DNA of 64,000 bases from positions 4,881,001 through 4,945,000 of the forward strand of contig BSDZ01000004.1 in assembly GCA_030268105.1 (NCBI GenBank), read 5' to 3'. The translations under genes were made by a program, and so were the position numbers. Of this stretch, positions 47,756-59,996 are shown in pieces. Below the pieces are notes generated by a model. It saw only the letters and a program-made list of their open reading frames with translations. It was not told the DNA's origin and ran no database searches. The DNA is from Volvox africanus (Eukaryota; Chlorophyta; Chlorophyceae; Chlamydomonadales; Volvocaceae). Position 1 is the stretch's first letter; each line of letters opens with the position of its first letter.

Positions 47756-50705
47756 GGGAATACGGAAAACGACGGGCGCGGCCGTGTGGGGAAGGGGTAA
47801 AGGAGGTTGATGGTAGTGGAGTGGTGCTCGTGATTTGTATATCCCTTGTGCCCTCCCCTCACCGCGTGCTCGTCGAGGTGCAGTGGGTAGAGCGGTCCTT
47901 ATGTGTGTAGACAGGATGTGCGATAGCTGCAAAGTAGCAGCCGAGATGCGTGACGGCCAGCCGTATCAACCCAATCGAGTCCATCTCTCAGCGTCGTTAG
48001 ACGCAGCGCGAGGACGGGAAGAGGACGGAGGCAGCTAAGTTTGCATCGAGAGGGAGATGGCGCTTCGCAGCTTGCTGGACGAAAGAGGATGGACAGGACG
48101 AGTTTGGATGCGGTCGTAGGTTCTGCATGGTAATGAAGCGCTGATGGCGCTGCCATGCCAGGCAGGTAATGTACTGCCATCCTTTCGAAGTGGCACGACG
48201 TGGCTGCGGTACCTTCGTAGCGTTAGGCGCATAACAGAGGGTGTGTGCACAAGGCATGTTGCCTGCCTGGTGGGGCCGTGTGCTACCGCATGGAGGCATG
48301 GTGGGTACGAGGCAGGACACGGTGTGGCCGAATTGTCCGGGTGGCGCAAGAATATCCCGGTAGAGGAACTGTCGTCCGTCTTCGGCGGCCGTGCGGACTC
48401 GGGAGTGGTCACTCGGGACTCTGCCGCTGTGCTCTGGGTATCCGGAAGATGCCCGTGTGGAATCATTCGTTCGAGTATAACCCACAAGGAGACACCAAAC
48501 GATGGTTTGCAGGTAGGGACGGCTACACGTTTTCAAGTTAGATTTGTAACAAAGCGTTCAGACGGTCCAGAGGTTTGTTGGGGAGATAGGTTCCACAGGA
48601 CCTCTACTCTGTGTTGTTCGGAGATGTGACGAGGCTTAGAACTCTTGGTTTGGGTACCCGGGGGTAACTGACACAAACTTTGGGAGGACAGATAGCGGCT
48701 GGGAGTAGAAAGCGGCAATATGGGGCCGGAGGGCGCCAAGAGGATGCGATACAAGGCAATGCGTTGCCACGTGTGCTCTGTTTTACGTCGCGATATGTGG
48801 TTTGGGGGTGCTAGGAGGATGGCCGACATCTCTGATCAGGCGATACCCGGCGCCTTGCACACGGGGTGCGTTGGTTCTGGTGGAACGCCGGGGGAAGGAC
48901 CTGTACTTTCGATGACCAGAATGGAGACCGGAGGTGAGGCCCAGATGATATGAATGTGGCATGTGGAATTTGCGACATAATGCAGGACATGGGCTGTGCT
49001 CTGGATGTGTGGGCGCTCTTCTTGCTGCGATTGAAGACCTGTTCGCAGTAAGGGACGTTTAGGTCTTGAAAATTTCATCTCTAAACGCTTCATGCTTAAC
49101 TTTCTTCGTATGGATTAACATGAGGTCGGAATGTTCTGCCTATGAAATTTGTTAACCCGTCGCTTGCACCAGGCTAGACAGTCGAACATACCAGCTATAT
49201 GATATCGACTACTTCTCCTTCGCGACGAAAAAGGTACTTAAACAATTAGCTGCTTACCACATAGAGATTGCGGATGTCGTAACGCTGCACAGCATGTGTC
49301 ATCAAGCTTGCGACATGAGCGTGCGTCACCACCATGGGGCACGCTGTGGCCCCTTACCGCACAGGTAAGGCTTGGAAAAAGGGAGGCAGCAGGTGAGGCG
49401 ATCTCACGGGTTCTTGCCACTGCGTTAGGAGGCACCAAACGCCCACCTAAATTAATTGGCAATATTGGTGGGCCGCAAAGGGAAGGAAGGAAACAAAAAA
49501 TGTGGCAGGAATAGGAAGGAGAGCTACAATGAAAGGCGCTTAAGCAGAGTGTATAAGGAGTGTGGGCAAGGTGATCTCAGCAGTGTTAACATGTCGACAG
49601 GTCTTGAATGGCTGCTGGATGTCGACACAAGTTTTACGTCCTGGGGAAAACATCCAGCGTCAGCGAGCTCAGGCGAACATTGTGCCTGAGTAATTATCTA
49701 AGTACGAAGGGGGCACCCATCAACACGGTCTTCGATATGAGCGTCCCAGTAGGCGCTGGCTTTCAATGTGTAAGGGATTGCTGGGCATGGCTGGGCCTTG
49801 GTTAACATACGGATGAATCTGGATGAACCCCTCCAAGCCTCGGCCGCATGCCCCCGGAAACCCCCGAGACAACGATAGATAACCCGCACGAATGACAGTA
49901 GAGATTTTCTTGAAGACAAGCTTGATTCTGGCTGCAGGATGCCGAGGATGTTTCCCTTGTCCCTCCCTGGCCATCAGCAAGAACTCTGGGCCCGAATCGA
50001 GATCATCGACGGACGACCCTCCTTGCCTTAGTAATCGACATGGGAAAACTCATACTTAGCAACATATATTAGATATTTTTTTATGAAATTTCATTCTTTT
50101 CAACTAGCGACCACCTCGTAGTATTTATACTGCGATACAAAGATGGCGGGCGTCTGTCGTGATAGGAGACGCAAGCGGAAGCAAGCATGTTGAATTGTTT
50201 AAAGTTAAGTATAGTTGTGGTTTCCGTTGTGTGTTCTTCAAACAGGCATAAGCGATGATTGAAATGACAAAACGCATGGGACCGAATTTGGGTAAGGGTA
50301 GAGAACAAAGAGAACGACAGCCCACCGCGGCCGCGGCCACAAAATTTACACCACTATCCAGTGTACATTATTCTTCAGAATGTTGTCCTGTTGCTTTTAT
50401 CATATATTACTGGGATCGATCTTAACGGCCAAAGTGCTGAATGTATGAAACGCAGCACCTCTGGAATTCGCCAGCGTGCACGGGAGCGAACAACTCATGA
50501 ATGTTTCATGCATTAGTTAGAATGTATTTCATCGATGGTGAAAGGCCTGGTTATGGCAAAGTCCGTCGCTAGACCAGCGCCAGCTAGTGGGTGGAGCTTG
50601 CCGATGGTGCCTACGTGTAGTGAGTATTTCACCAGAGCGTGTTAACATATCATTTTTTTCTAGTCCTAGCACGGGAGCTCTCTTACGCCCGTTGGCGGTA
50701 ACTGT
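47756..50705. other. Intergenic region, nothing recognised
   Basis: About 3 kb after the VPS4 stop. ORFs on both strands overlap and show no family resemblance or connected splice sites. It contains the VPS4 3' flank. I saw no clear tandem repeat or RNA gene. Confidence 0.45.
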
Positions 50706-51041
50706 TTACTTTCCACTGTCCTCAGAGATTTCCTTGATCCATCCCATTTGTTCAAAAGTTTTTTTGAAGTATATACAATAAGCCATCTTGGATAACTTGT
50801 CCTCGTAATGCGTGACTTCGTATTGCTGGGGTCGTTTAGTGTATGTGCGCGCAACTGTCCAGTGGAGCTGATCCTGAGGTGCCTTGTGGTCACCTTTGGT
50901 GATTAAATTACCTAAGTATCCAGTAAATCCTATGGTGGGTTCGTCGCAGCAGCTTCCTGCAGCGCCAGGTTCATCTTGGCTCGTTGGCATTTGCGCCCAC
51001 GTTAGGCGGGCCAAAACCGTGCCCGTGACCCGCATTTCCAT
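50706..51041 (-). CDS. Hypothetical small protein, 111 residues
   Basis: This is an intronless minus-strand ORF from ATG at 51041 to TAA at 50706. Composition is natural and not repeat-driven. The C-terminal half has mixed charged and aromatic residues (TVARTYTKRPQQYEVTHYED, then SKMAYCIYFKKTFEQMGWIK). I recognise no domain, signal peptide or membrane segment. It begins 203 bp from, and divergent to, the giant membrane-protein gene. It could be a real small gene, the last exon of a larger gene, or chance. Confidence 0.4.
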   Translation of the reverse strand: MEMRVTGTVLARLTWAQMPTSQDEPGAAGSCCDEPTIGFTGYLGNLITKGDHKAPQDQLHWTVARTYTKRPQQYEVTHYEDKLSKMAYCIYFKKTFEQMGWIKEISEDSGK

Positions 51042-51244
51042 GACGGAACTCCACCTCAGCCTCCGTAGGCTCCCGCATCTTTACCCCACAAGTTCCCCGA
51101 TCGAGCAAATGCTTCATACTTTTACTTCTTCTACTTGATGCTCCTCAAGCCTACAACTGCTGTTAACGTCCTGGTCTTGAGACCCCTCCAGGATAGTGCA
51201 ACAACACAAGCATAAGCCCCTTCCCTTTCACTCACCCACATTAG
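51042..51244. promoter_or_regulatory. Possible shared promoter between divergent ORFs
   Basis: Only about 200 bp separate the start of the 111-residue minus ORF and the start of the giant plus-strand gene. If both are transcribed, the region must carry both 5' leaders or a bidirectional promoter. No specific box was identified. Confidence 0.3.
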
Positions 51245-54200
51245 ATGCGCGATTGTGCGCCTCTCCTGTGTCGAATCTCCGCAGTACCTTACCTCTTCCT
51301 TTGGCTCCTGACTGCTGCCGGCGCCATGGCGCAGTCCCCAGCGCATCAGACTTCGCAACCCCTCCTGCTTAGCGCGGCTGCAGCACCGCAGCCAATTGCT
51401 TTACACCAGGCCCCGGCTTCCCAGCCAGCAACCTCTCCCGCTGGCAACCTTCCCCAAACTCCGGAGTTAACCACTTCGACATCTCCGCAGTCCTGGCCGT
51501 TGAGTTCGCCCGTGCCTAGGGCCGTACCGCCCCCGTCGCCAGCACTGGTGGGTCCAGGCGGACTGCAGCCTGGCTTGCCCCAACTCTTGAGTGCAAATCC
51601 GCCCCTGGCAGAGAAAACCCCATTCCCGCCGCCACCGCCCTCCCGGCCACCTTGGCCAGTCCTCGGAGTTTTGCAGAGAGCTCCACCACAGCCGGAGGGG
51701 TCGATGGCGGCCATGCCTCCGGCGCCACCGCCTCCACCGTTGCCGCAATCGTTGCCGCCGTTAGAAAAGCCAACGCTACAACAACAACAGGCACCGACGC
51801 CGCAGCTCCCCCCGCCCCCATCGGCCACCTCCTCGTCCCCCGCCAGACCGCTCTTGGTGCCGCCACCCTTATCAACCCAACCCCCCAGTCTGCCGGTTCC
51901 ATTACCATATTTGTCTTCGAAGCAATCGCCAGCACCGCTTGATTCATTGAATTCACTCGTACCAGAACCAGCTCCGAGACCGGGGGGGCTCGCTTCTCCT
52001 CCACCTCCACTCCCATCCATTAAGCCATTCATACTCATTTCGCCATTTCCTTCGCCTCCATCACTCCCGTCGCTCCTATCATCTCAGTCCCGCAGCCCTC
52101 AGCAGCCATTCCCTCTCCCGCCTTCAGCGCCGTCCCCGCCCACGCTGCGCAACCCTCAGCCGCCATCACTTCTTCTGCCAGAGCCAGCGCCATGGACGCT
52201 GGCCCCGTCGCGGCTGTCGATGACGCCGCTGCCGTCGCCGCCGCCATCCACGCCTACGCTAACGCCGTCGCCTGAGCCACGGAGTCTTCAACCGCCATCT
52301 CCTCTTCCGCTGCCACCGCCATCGCCACCGCCTCAGCCCCCGCCACCGTCGCCGCCATCCCTTCTTTCGCCACCGCCGTTGCCCCTGCCTGTGCCAATGA
52401 CGCCACGGCCATCACCGCCGTCGCCGCCCTCTCCATCGCCGCGTCCTCCGTCTGTCCCGCCGCCGCCGCAACCGTCGCCTGGGCCAAGCAGGCCTCAACC
52501 GCCATCCCCTCTCCCCCTGCCACCGCCGCCGCCACAGCCGCCGCCACCGTTGCCTGAGCCACGAAGTCCATCTCCACCATCCCCTCTTCCGCCACCGCCA
52601 CCGCCGTCGCCTCTGCCTGTGCCAATGACGCCACGGCCGTCACCGCCGTCATCGTCACCGCCATCATCGCTGCCGCCGTCGCCGTCTCCTCCACCGCTGC
52701 CGCCGCCGTCTCCTACTCCGTCGCCACCGTCGCCTGAGCCACGCAGCCCTCAGCCGCCATCTCCACTTCCGTTGCCAGCGCCGCCACCGCCACCACCGCC
52801 GCCACAGCCGCCGCCGACGTCGCCTGAGCCACGAAGTCTATCTCCACCATCCCCTCTTTCGCCGCCGCTACCGCCACCGCCCTCGCCTCTGCCGTTGCCG
52901 TTGCCACGGCCATCACCGCCATCACCGCCGTCTCCCCTGCCACCGTCACCGTCGCCTGAGCCCCGCAGCCCTCCCCTGCCATCCCTTTTACTACTGCCGC
53001 AACCGCCGTTGCCGTTGCCGTTGTTTCTGACGCGGCTGCCATCACCGCCGTCGTTGCTGCAGCCAACGCCGACGCTAATGCCTGCCCCCGTCAGTCGTCA
53101 GCCATTAAACCCTCCTCCACCGTTTCCAGAGCCACCCAGTCCACATCCTCCGTCACCTGCCACGTCATTACCCTTACATTCGTATCCTCATACGCCACCA
53201 CCTCATGTGCCATCTTATCCACATACCTCCTCCCCCTCACCGTTGTCTGTGACGCCGCAGCAACAACCGCTACAACGACCTGGGTCGCCCAGACACAGAC
53301 TTCCAGAATCGCCACCACTCCCAACAGTTCCATCACCGCCAACTCAACCCCACAACAGGCCCCTCAACGCAGTTCCGCCTACGTCACGCCCAGAGGTCCC
53401 GACACATTCTGGGCCTTACATCTCGGAATCGTCGCCGCCGCCGGCGCCTACCACAAACACACCACCACAGACACCCTCACCGTCTGCCGCCCATCTCATC
53501 CACTTTCCCGACCTGACCCACCCACACCAGCCCCGGGTGCTGAGTCCTCCAACCCACTCGCTGACGTCACAGCCACCGCCATCGCCGTCACCCATCCCAC
53601 AGCCAGCAGCGGCGCCGGCGTCGAAGCCACCACGAATGGCGCGACCGCCTCCCGCCGCTCCAGGAAGCGCAACTTCACCGCCGCCGCTGCAGAAGCCATG
53701 GCCGCCGCCGTCATCGCCACCGCATCAGGCGCAGCCGTACGAAGTTACGGTGATGGGCGCGGCCCGCTTCATTGGCCCCGCCGCTTCCTGCTCGGTAAGC
53801 GATAACGTAGGGCCGCTTGGAATCACCCTAGCAGAGGCGTCCCTTGAAAAGCCCATGTTACAGGGGACCCGCATAACCCTGAAACTCCCCTTTACTTTGT
53901 GACAACAGCGCGGCATAAAAACGGAATTTGGTCGACAGTGCCCTCCTCGGGGGAACCGCGCCCTATCTTCGCTCCTGACATCCCGCAGGGAACGGCTGGA
54001 GATGAATCCGCATATGCTGTTGGATTTGGATCCGGATCTGGATTTGGTTTTGGATCTAGTGCAATGAAGATCCCAGTCAACACAGGCGTTGGAGGCGACG
54101 TTGCGGGCGCGATTACCGCTTCCAGTCCTTTCCTGGTGGGTGGTCGAGAAGTGGAGGCGTTGAGGGATGAGATGGTCAGGTTGGGTTGTGTGTGTATGTG

Positions 54201-54298
54201 TGTGTGTATGTGTATGTGAATGTGTGTATGTGTATGTGTATGTGTATATGTGTATGTGTGTGTATGTGTGTGTATGTGTATATGTGTATGTGTGTGTA

Positions 54299-54357
<59 letters not shown>

Positions 54358-57300
54358 GTGTGTGTGTGTATGCGTGTGTGTGTGTATGTGTGGACGGGGG
54401 GACGGGGGGTGTATCAGCCTGGTTGCCCGGCGACAGCCACTCTCTGCAGCCAGCAAAAGGCGAAGTCACGTGCTGAACTCAGTGGAGCGCTGAACAAGGA
54501 AAGGAAAGACATGATCCCAACTTTTACCCTTCCCCCTCTCCCTCCTTCCCCTTTCCCCTTCCCCCTTACCCAGGTCGTTGAAATCAACGCGCCATCTGCC
54601 GGCTGCTATGATACGTTCACTGGCCTGCCGTTGCCGTACGACATCTCGTCTCCCTGGCACCTTCCGAGGGCCAGCCTCGCCGCGCCGCAGGCTTTGCTGC
54701 TGCCGCTGCCGCTGGTTGTTACACCGGTCACGACGCTGCTGACGGCGGTAGGAGCCCAAGCCGCCGCCACCTCGGCCGCTGATGACGGCGCCAGTGGTGC
54801 TACCTTGGGGTATTTGGACTCCGTCGTACAGACGGCGTACGGCATGGTTGGCGTGAACACCAACGTTGGCAGTGCCATCGCTGGAGGGCTCGTGTCAATG
54901 CGGCAGGCGGCGCCGCAGGCCAGGTGCATGCCATTGCTATGGTTGATACCAGTACCTGAACCGCCTTCGTGAAAAGGTTTCAAAGCAGCCCCATGGGAAG
55001 GGCTCATCTTTTCCATATGCAGTTATGTTTTATAGGGGAGGGCTACACGATGTGGGGACAACGCCCAAAAGTGCATCCTGTTTTTCCTTTTTCCCAATTC
55101 CTTTGTTTTTTGGACGTATTGTCGCAACGTCTTCAATCCGCCTTCCCCCGCCCGGCCGCCCCTTCCCCCCAGACGCACCGGTATTCGCATGGTGTTCGCC
55201 GACGCAACTCTCTCGTCGCTCGTCATCACGGCAGTAGCCGCACTGGCCGCCTTCCCCGCCGGCACGCTGCCCACATGCGCCACGGACACGGGGCTTGTTA
55301 ATGCAGTGTACGGCATCATCGCCGCACGCATCGCTGCGTCGCCGTCACGCACTGTCGCACTTGACGGCACGTCATTGCTCAGTGCCGTCGTGGCTGCGGC
55401 GGCGACGGAGAAATGCGGCGCGTCGAATGCCACACTGGATCTCGCCATTGTCGATGCGCTGCTGACCCATGGGTCACTTCTCTACCAGAGAGTCACCTCT
55501 TCCCTATCTATCAGTGGTGATGAGAGCAGCGACGGCGGTCTGGTTGCGGAGCTCCTGGCGCTTCCTCTGGAAGCTTTATCGACGGCAGCGCGTGTATCGT
55601 ACATTGTACAAACCACGGCGCCAGCCGCACTGAGGGCCTTATGGAGTAACCCTAAGGCTGTGCGACAGCTAGTTGCAGGTACTGCGGCGCAAAATCGCAT
55701 TTTTGGCACATGTGCTTATGTCGGCGCCTGTGAAAACCCCCTTGATGACTTCTCTTACGAAGGCGCGGCTCCGATCGTGATTGTACGGCAGGGTCCAAAC
55801 CCATTTCCATAATCTCCGCGCTCTGCCGTCCGTTGCAACTTCCCTGGGCTTTCCTCTCCAACCGGCAGATTGGCCGGCCCTCCTGGCGGCGGCACCGGTG
55901 CGCCTGGCAGATATGGCAGCGGAGTTTGGCCTGGGTCCTGGGGCTCCCTCCGCTGGCCCTTTGCGATTGAACTTGCGGGCAGCCGGAATGCTGACGCAGT
56001 GTCAGGTATTCGGAATCATTCCTATAGTGTGGGAATGCTGTATCTTTAGCTTTGCGAGCTTCACGGGTATGTAAAAGTTGTTACTATGTGTCTTGCACCC
56101 CATCGTAAAATTGACGAGATTCATCTATGATCACGAGATCGAGGGCCACAACCGCCGCACCTCGATTTTCCCATTAAATCATCTTGCATATAAACCTAGA
56201 CGTTATTAGAAACGAAACATAATGTATACGGAGTTGTTTCTGATAACGTAACGTATACGGATTCAGAAACAAAGAAATTCCTTGTTTCTGAATCCGGGCG
56301 ATCTGTACGCCCCATCAAACCCTGTATGGGGTCTCCTTTCCGGCCGCTCCACAGGTTCTGCTCCGAAACCCGTATCTGGCGAATACGACATCAGCCAGCA
56401 CCGATATCAGTGGGGTAGCCGATGTCTCTGGAGTCTGTGGGCCAATGGTGGGTGCCAGACTGGTTCGTGAGGGCCTCGGGGACTACGCCCATCTTCTGAC
56501 GCCCAGCTTCCCCACCTTTGTTGATCTGAATCAAAACCCGGCTGTGTTCAATGACACCTTTACTGGCTTGCTTTCGGGATGCAATGGCTATTCCTTAATT
56601 GTATGTGTGTAGGATAGGGGGGTACATCACCCGTGGCCACTAACCTGGCAGTCCCTACCTTCCCCGGTGTTTCGGGGCACCCTCATCCAGTCTCCCATGC
56701 CGACTTCTCCGAAATCAGTGGTTTTCCCAGGTTCAGCACCCACCACCAGCATCCAGCGGAATCTGCCGAATCAACTAAGGCGTCAACTCCGCTACTGGTC
56801 AGCTCGCAGGTCACTTTAATTGGGGTCGTCACCGTCCATCGACATGGGGGCACCCTGCCCTTACCATTAGGGTCTTTGGCCCGCTTAATTGTATTGCTCG
56901 AAATTAACGGAGAGAACCCTAAGCTCCCGACAGGGGGCCTTGTACGACTACCACAGGTCAGGCCATCAATAAATGTTACACATGTTCTGCATATATCTTT
57001 TTACGGGACAGAGTTCAGCTAAGCGAATGCATCTACATGTGCACATTTAAATTGCATAACTTTTCATGCAGATTTTACCCCCTTATCGCTCAGATGTTCC
57101 ATGAGGTGTTTCCTCACTGTCACTGTCACCTGCAAACTTCGTTGATTTTAGATTCTTACGCGTGGCGACCCATGGGTCACATGTACCCCAGGTTGCAGTT
57201 CCGGCTGGCTGTCGGGATGGGGCGCTGTCCGCTGGGAACCAGGACGCCAGAATCAACCTGCCCATGACGGTACGGCACGCAATACCGCAAATTTGGATTT

Positions 57301-58698
57301 CGGGTCTTGTTTGGGTTATCTTTGGAGTAAGGTCCGACGTGACATGGATTCGGATTCGGAGCAGTCAAGTCAAGTAGCACCGCGGCTGCTCCGGCAAGCC
57401 AGTTCACTAAGCCTTCCCCCGGTGGCTCCGCACCCCAGGCGCTTCTACCCTTCCCCGTCGCCTTCGCCGTCATTGACCCTGCCGCCACACTCGCATCTGC
57501 CGCCTTCTTGAGAACCGCAAGCACCGCCACGGAGCGGCCCCGCTACATCAACCCCACCGATTACGCCCTTCCGTACACTTACTTTGGCGTGGGCCGTCCG
57601 GGGGCTGCCGATGCGCTGCCGGCGGACACGGACTTTGTGCGACAGCAATGGCCACCGGGGGAGTTGCTGGATGCACGCGCCTTCATGGTCAACGCGAGGC
57701 TGCTCTGCGCCGTGAGTCTCACCACTGACTTTGTGCTAGGTGAGTTTGACTGGGACAGACCCATGAGGCGTCGGCCACAACTGCGGGACGGTTTCTTCCA
57801 CCGCCGCCTTTCGAAACTGCTTCCCATTACACCGCGGCAGATGCGTGAAGCTGTTCGGGAGTGGAGACGTGAAAAGGTTTATCCCTTGGTGATCTGAATG
57901 TGTTGCCGGTTGGCGGTTGGCGGTTGGCTTCTTATCAGCTCAGACATTTTGGAACAATTTTGGAACATCGGCCTTATCGATGGGGCGGATTTATAATTTG
58001 CAGCTTTATCAATATTTGGAACACTTAAAACGTGACAGCCTTCACACTTATAAAAATGCCAAACCAGAGTACTTACCCTGAAAAAGTAACGTCATAGTCA
58101 ATCATAAGATTACTAGGCTACCCTACCAAACCCCCGTACCATTGCCGTTGAAATCCGTTCGTTTTCGTCTCAACGAACTCCCCGCAGGCCTGCTGGCCGG
58201 GAGCACCAACATTAGTACCAATGCAACCGACTACAGCGGCACCGGCACCGGCAGCAGCCGTAGCAGCAGTAGCAATAGCAGTAGCAGTGGCAGTAGCGCC
58301 TGGGGACAAGAGGGGGAATCACCGAGGGACCAGGTGGTGGCGGCCCTCACCTCCCAGATGGCGGCAGATCTTCTGACGGGATCTTTGCGGCTGGAAGAGG
58401 AGGCCTACTTACAGGACGTTATGTGGACGGCCTACGAGCAGGTCTATGTGTCTGTGACGCGTAGTTCCCGTCGGGCGCTGCAGCAGCAGCAAGAGCCGTC
58501 AGCGCTTAGGACAGAGCAGGTGCGGATGGGAGGGAAAGTCAGCGGGGAGGGGGGGAGGGAGCTGAACAATCCATTATTCATTTGGTTTGCACAATTGCAA
58601 TCCACTTCAACCATGGGTGCCTACATCAGGTCAAGGCACAAAAACGTCCCTATTCCCTATGATTCGCCGCATGCTGCTACTGCTGCTGCTACTGCTAC

Positions 58699-58733
<35 letters not shown>

Positions 58734-58778
58734 CTGCTACTGCTACTGCTACTGCTACTGCTGCTGCTACTGCTGCTG

Positions 58779-58855
<77 letters not shown>

Positions 58856-58898
58856 ACTGCTACTGCTACTGCTACTGCTGCTGCTACTGCTGCTGCTA

Positions 58899-58955
<57 letters not shown>

Positions 58956-58971
58956 CTGCTGCTACTGCTAC

Positions 58972-59006
<35 letters not shown>

Positions 59007-59051
59007 CTGCTACTGCTACTGCTGCTGCTACTGCTGCTGCTACTGCTGCTG

Positions 59052-59092
<41 letters not shown>

Positions 59093-59124
59093 ACTGCTAC
59101 TGCTACTGCTACTGCTGCTGCTAC

Positions 59125-59158
<34 letters not shown>

Positions 59159-59204
59159 GCTGCTACTGCTGCTGCTACTGCTGCTGCTGCTGCTACTGCT
59201 GCTG

Positions 59205-59239
<35 letters not shown>

Positions 59240-59331
59240 ACTGCTACTGCTGCTGCTACTGCTGCTGCTGCTGCTACTGCTGCTGCTACTGCTGCTGCTA
59301 CTGCTACTGCTACTGCTACTGCTGCTGCTAC

Positions 59332-59365
<34 letters not shown>

Positions 59366-59381
59366 GCTGCTACTGCTGCTG

Positions 59382-59416
<35 letters not shown>

Positions 59417-59474
59417 ACTGCTACTGCTGCTGCTACTGCTGCTGCTGCTGCTACTGCTACTGCTACTGCTGCTG

Positions 59475-59515
<41 letters not shown>

Positions 59516-59725
59516 ACTGCTACTGCTACTGCTACTGCTACTGCTACTGCTACTGCTACTGCTACTGCTGCTGCTGCTGCTACTGCTGCTGCTACTGCTG
59601 CTACTGCTACTGCTACTGCTACTGCTGCTGCTGCTGCTGCTACTGCTACTGCTACTGCTACTGCTACTGCTACTGCTACTGCTGCTGCTGCTGCTACTGC
59701 TGCTGCTGCTGCTACTGCTGCTGCT

Positions 59726-59756
<31 letters not shown>

Positions 59757-59880
59757 CTACTGCTGCTGCTACTGCTGCTGCTGCTGCTGCTGCTACTGCT
59801 ACTGCTACTGCTACTGCTACTGCTGCTGCTACTGCTGCTGCTACTGCTGCTGCTACTGCTGCTGCTACTGCTGCTGCTAC

Positions 59881-59914
<34 letters not shown>

Positions 59915-59932
59915 GCTGCTACTGCTGCTGCT

Positions 59933-59996
<64 letters not shown>

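Noticed and set aside
51346..53342. Several long minus-strand ORFs antisense to the proline-rich exon
   Set aside because: The GC-rich repeats coding for proline on the plus strand are open on the minus strand as Gly/Ala/Met/Thr. Phase-matched exons and a signal peptide exist only on the plus strand.
56601..56860. Retroposon copy 3 as a clean intron (introner-like)
   Set aside because: It has a donor-like GTATGT start, but the AG near its own end (56865-56866) would give a frame with a stop soon after (CCC GCT TAA). A clean removal needs RNA evidence.
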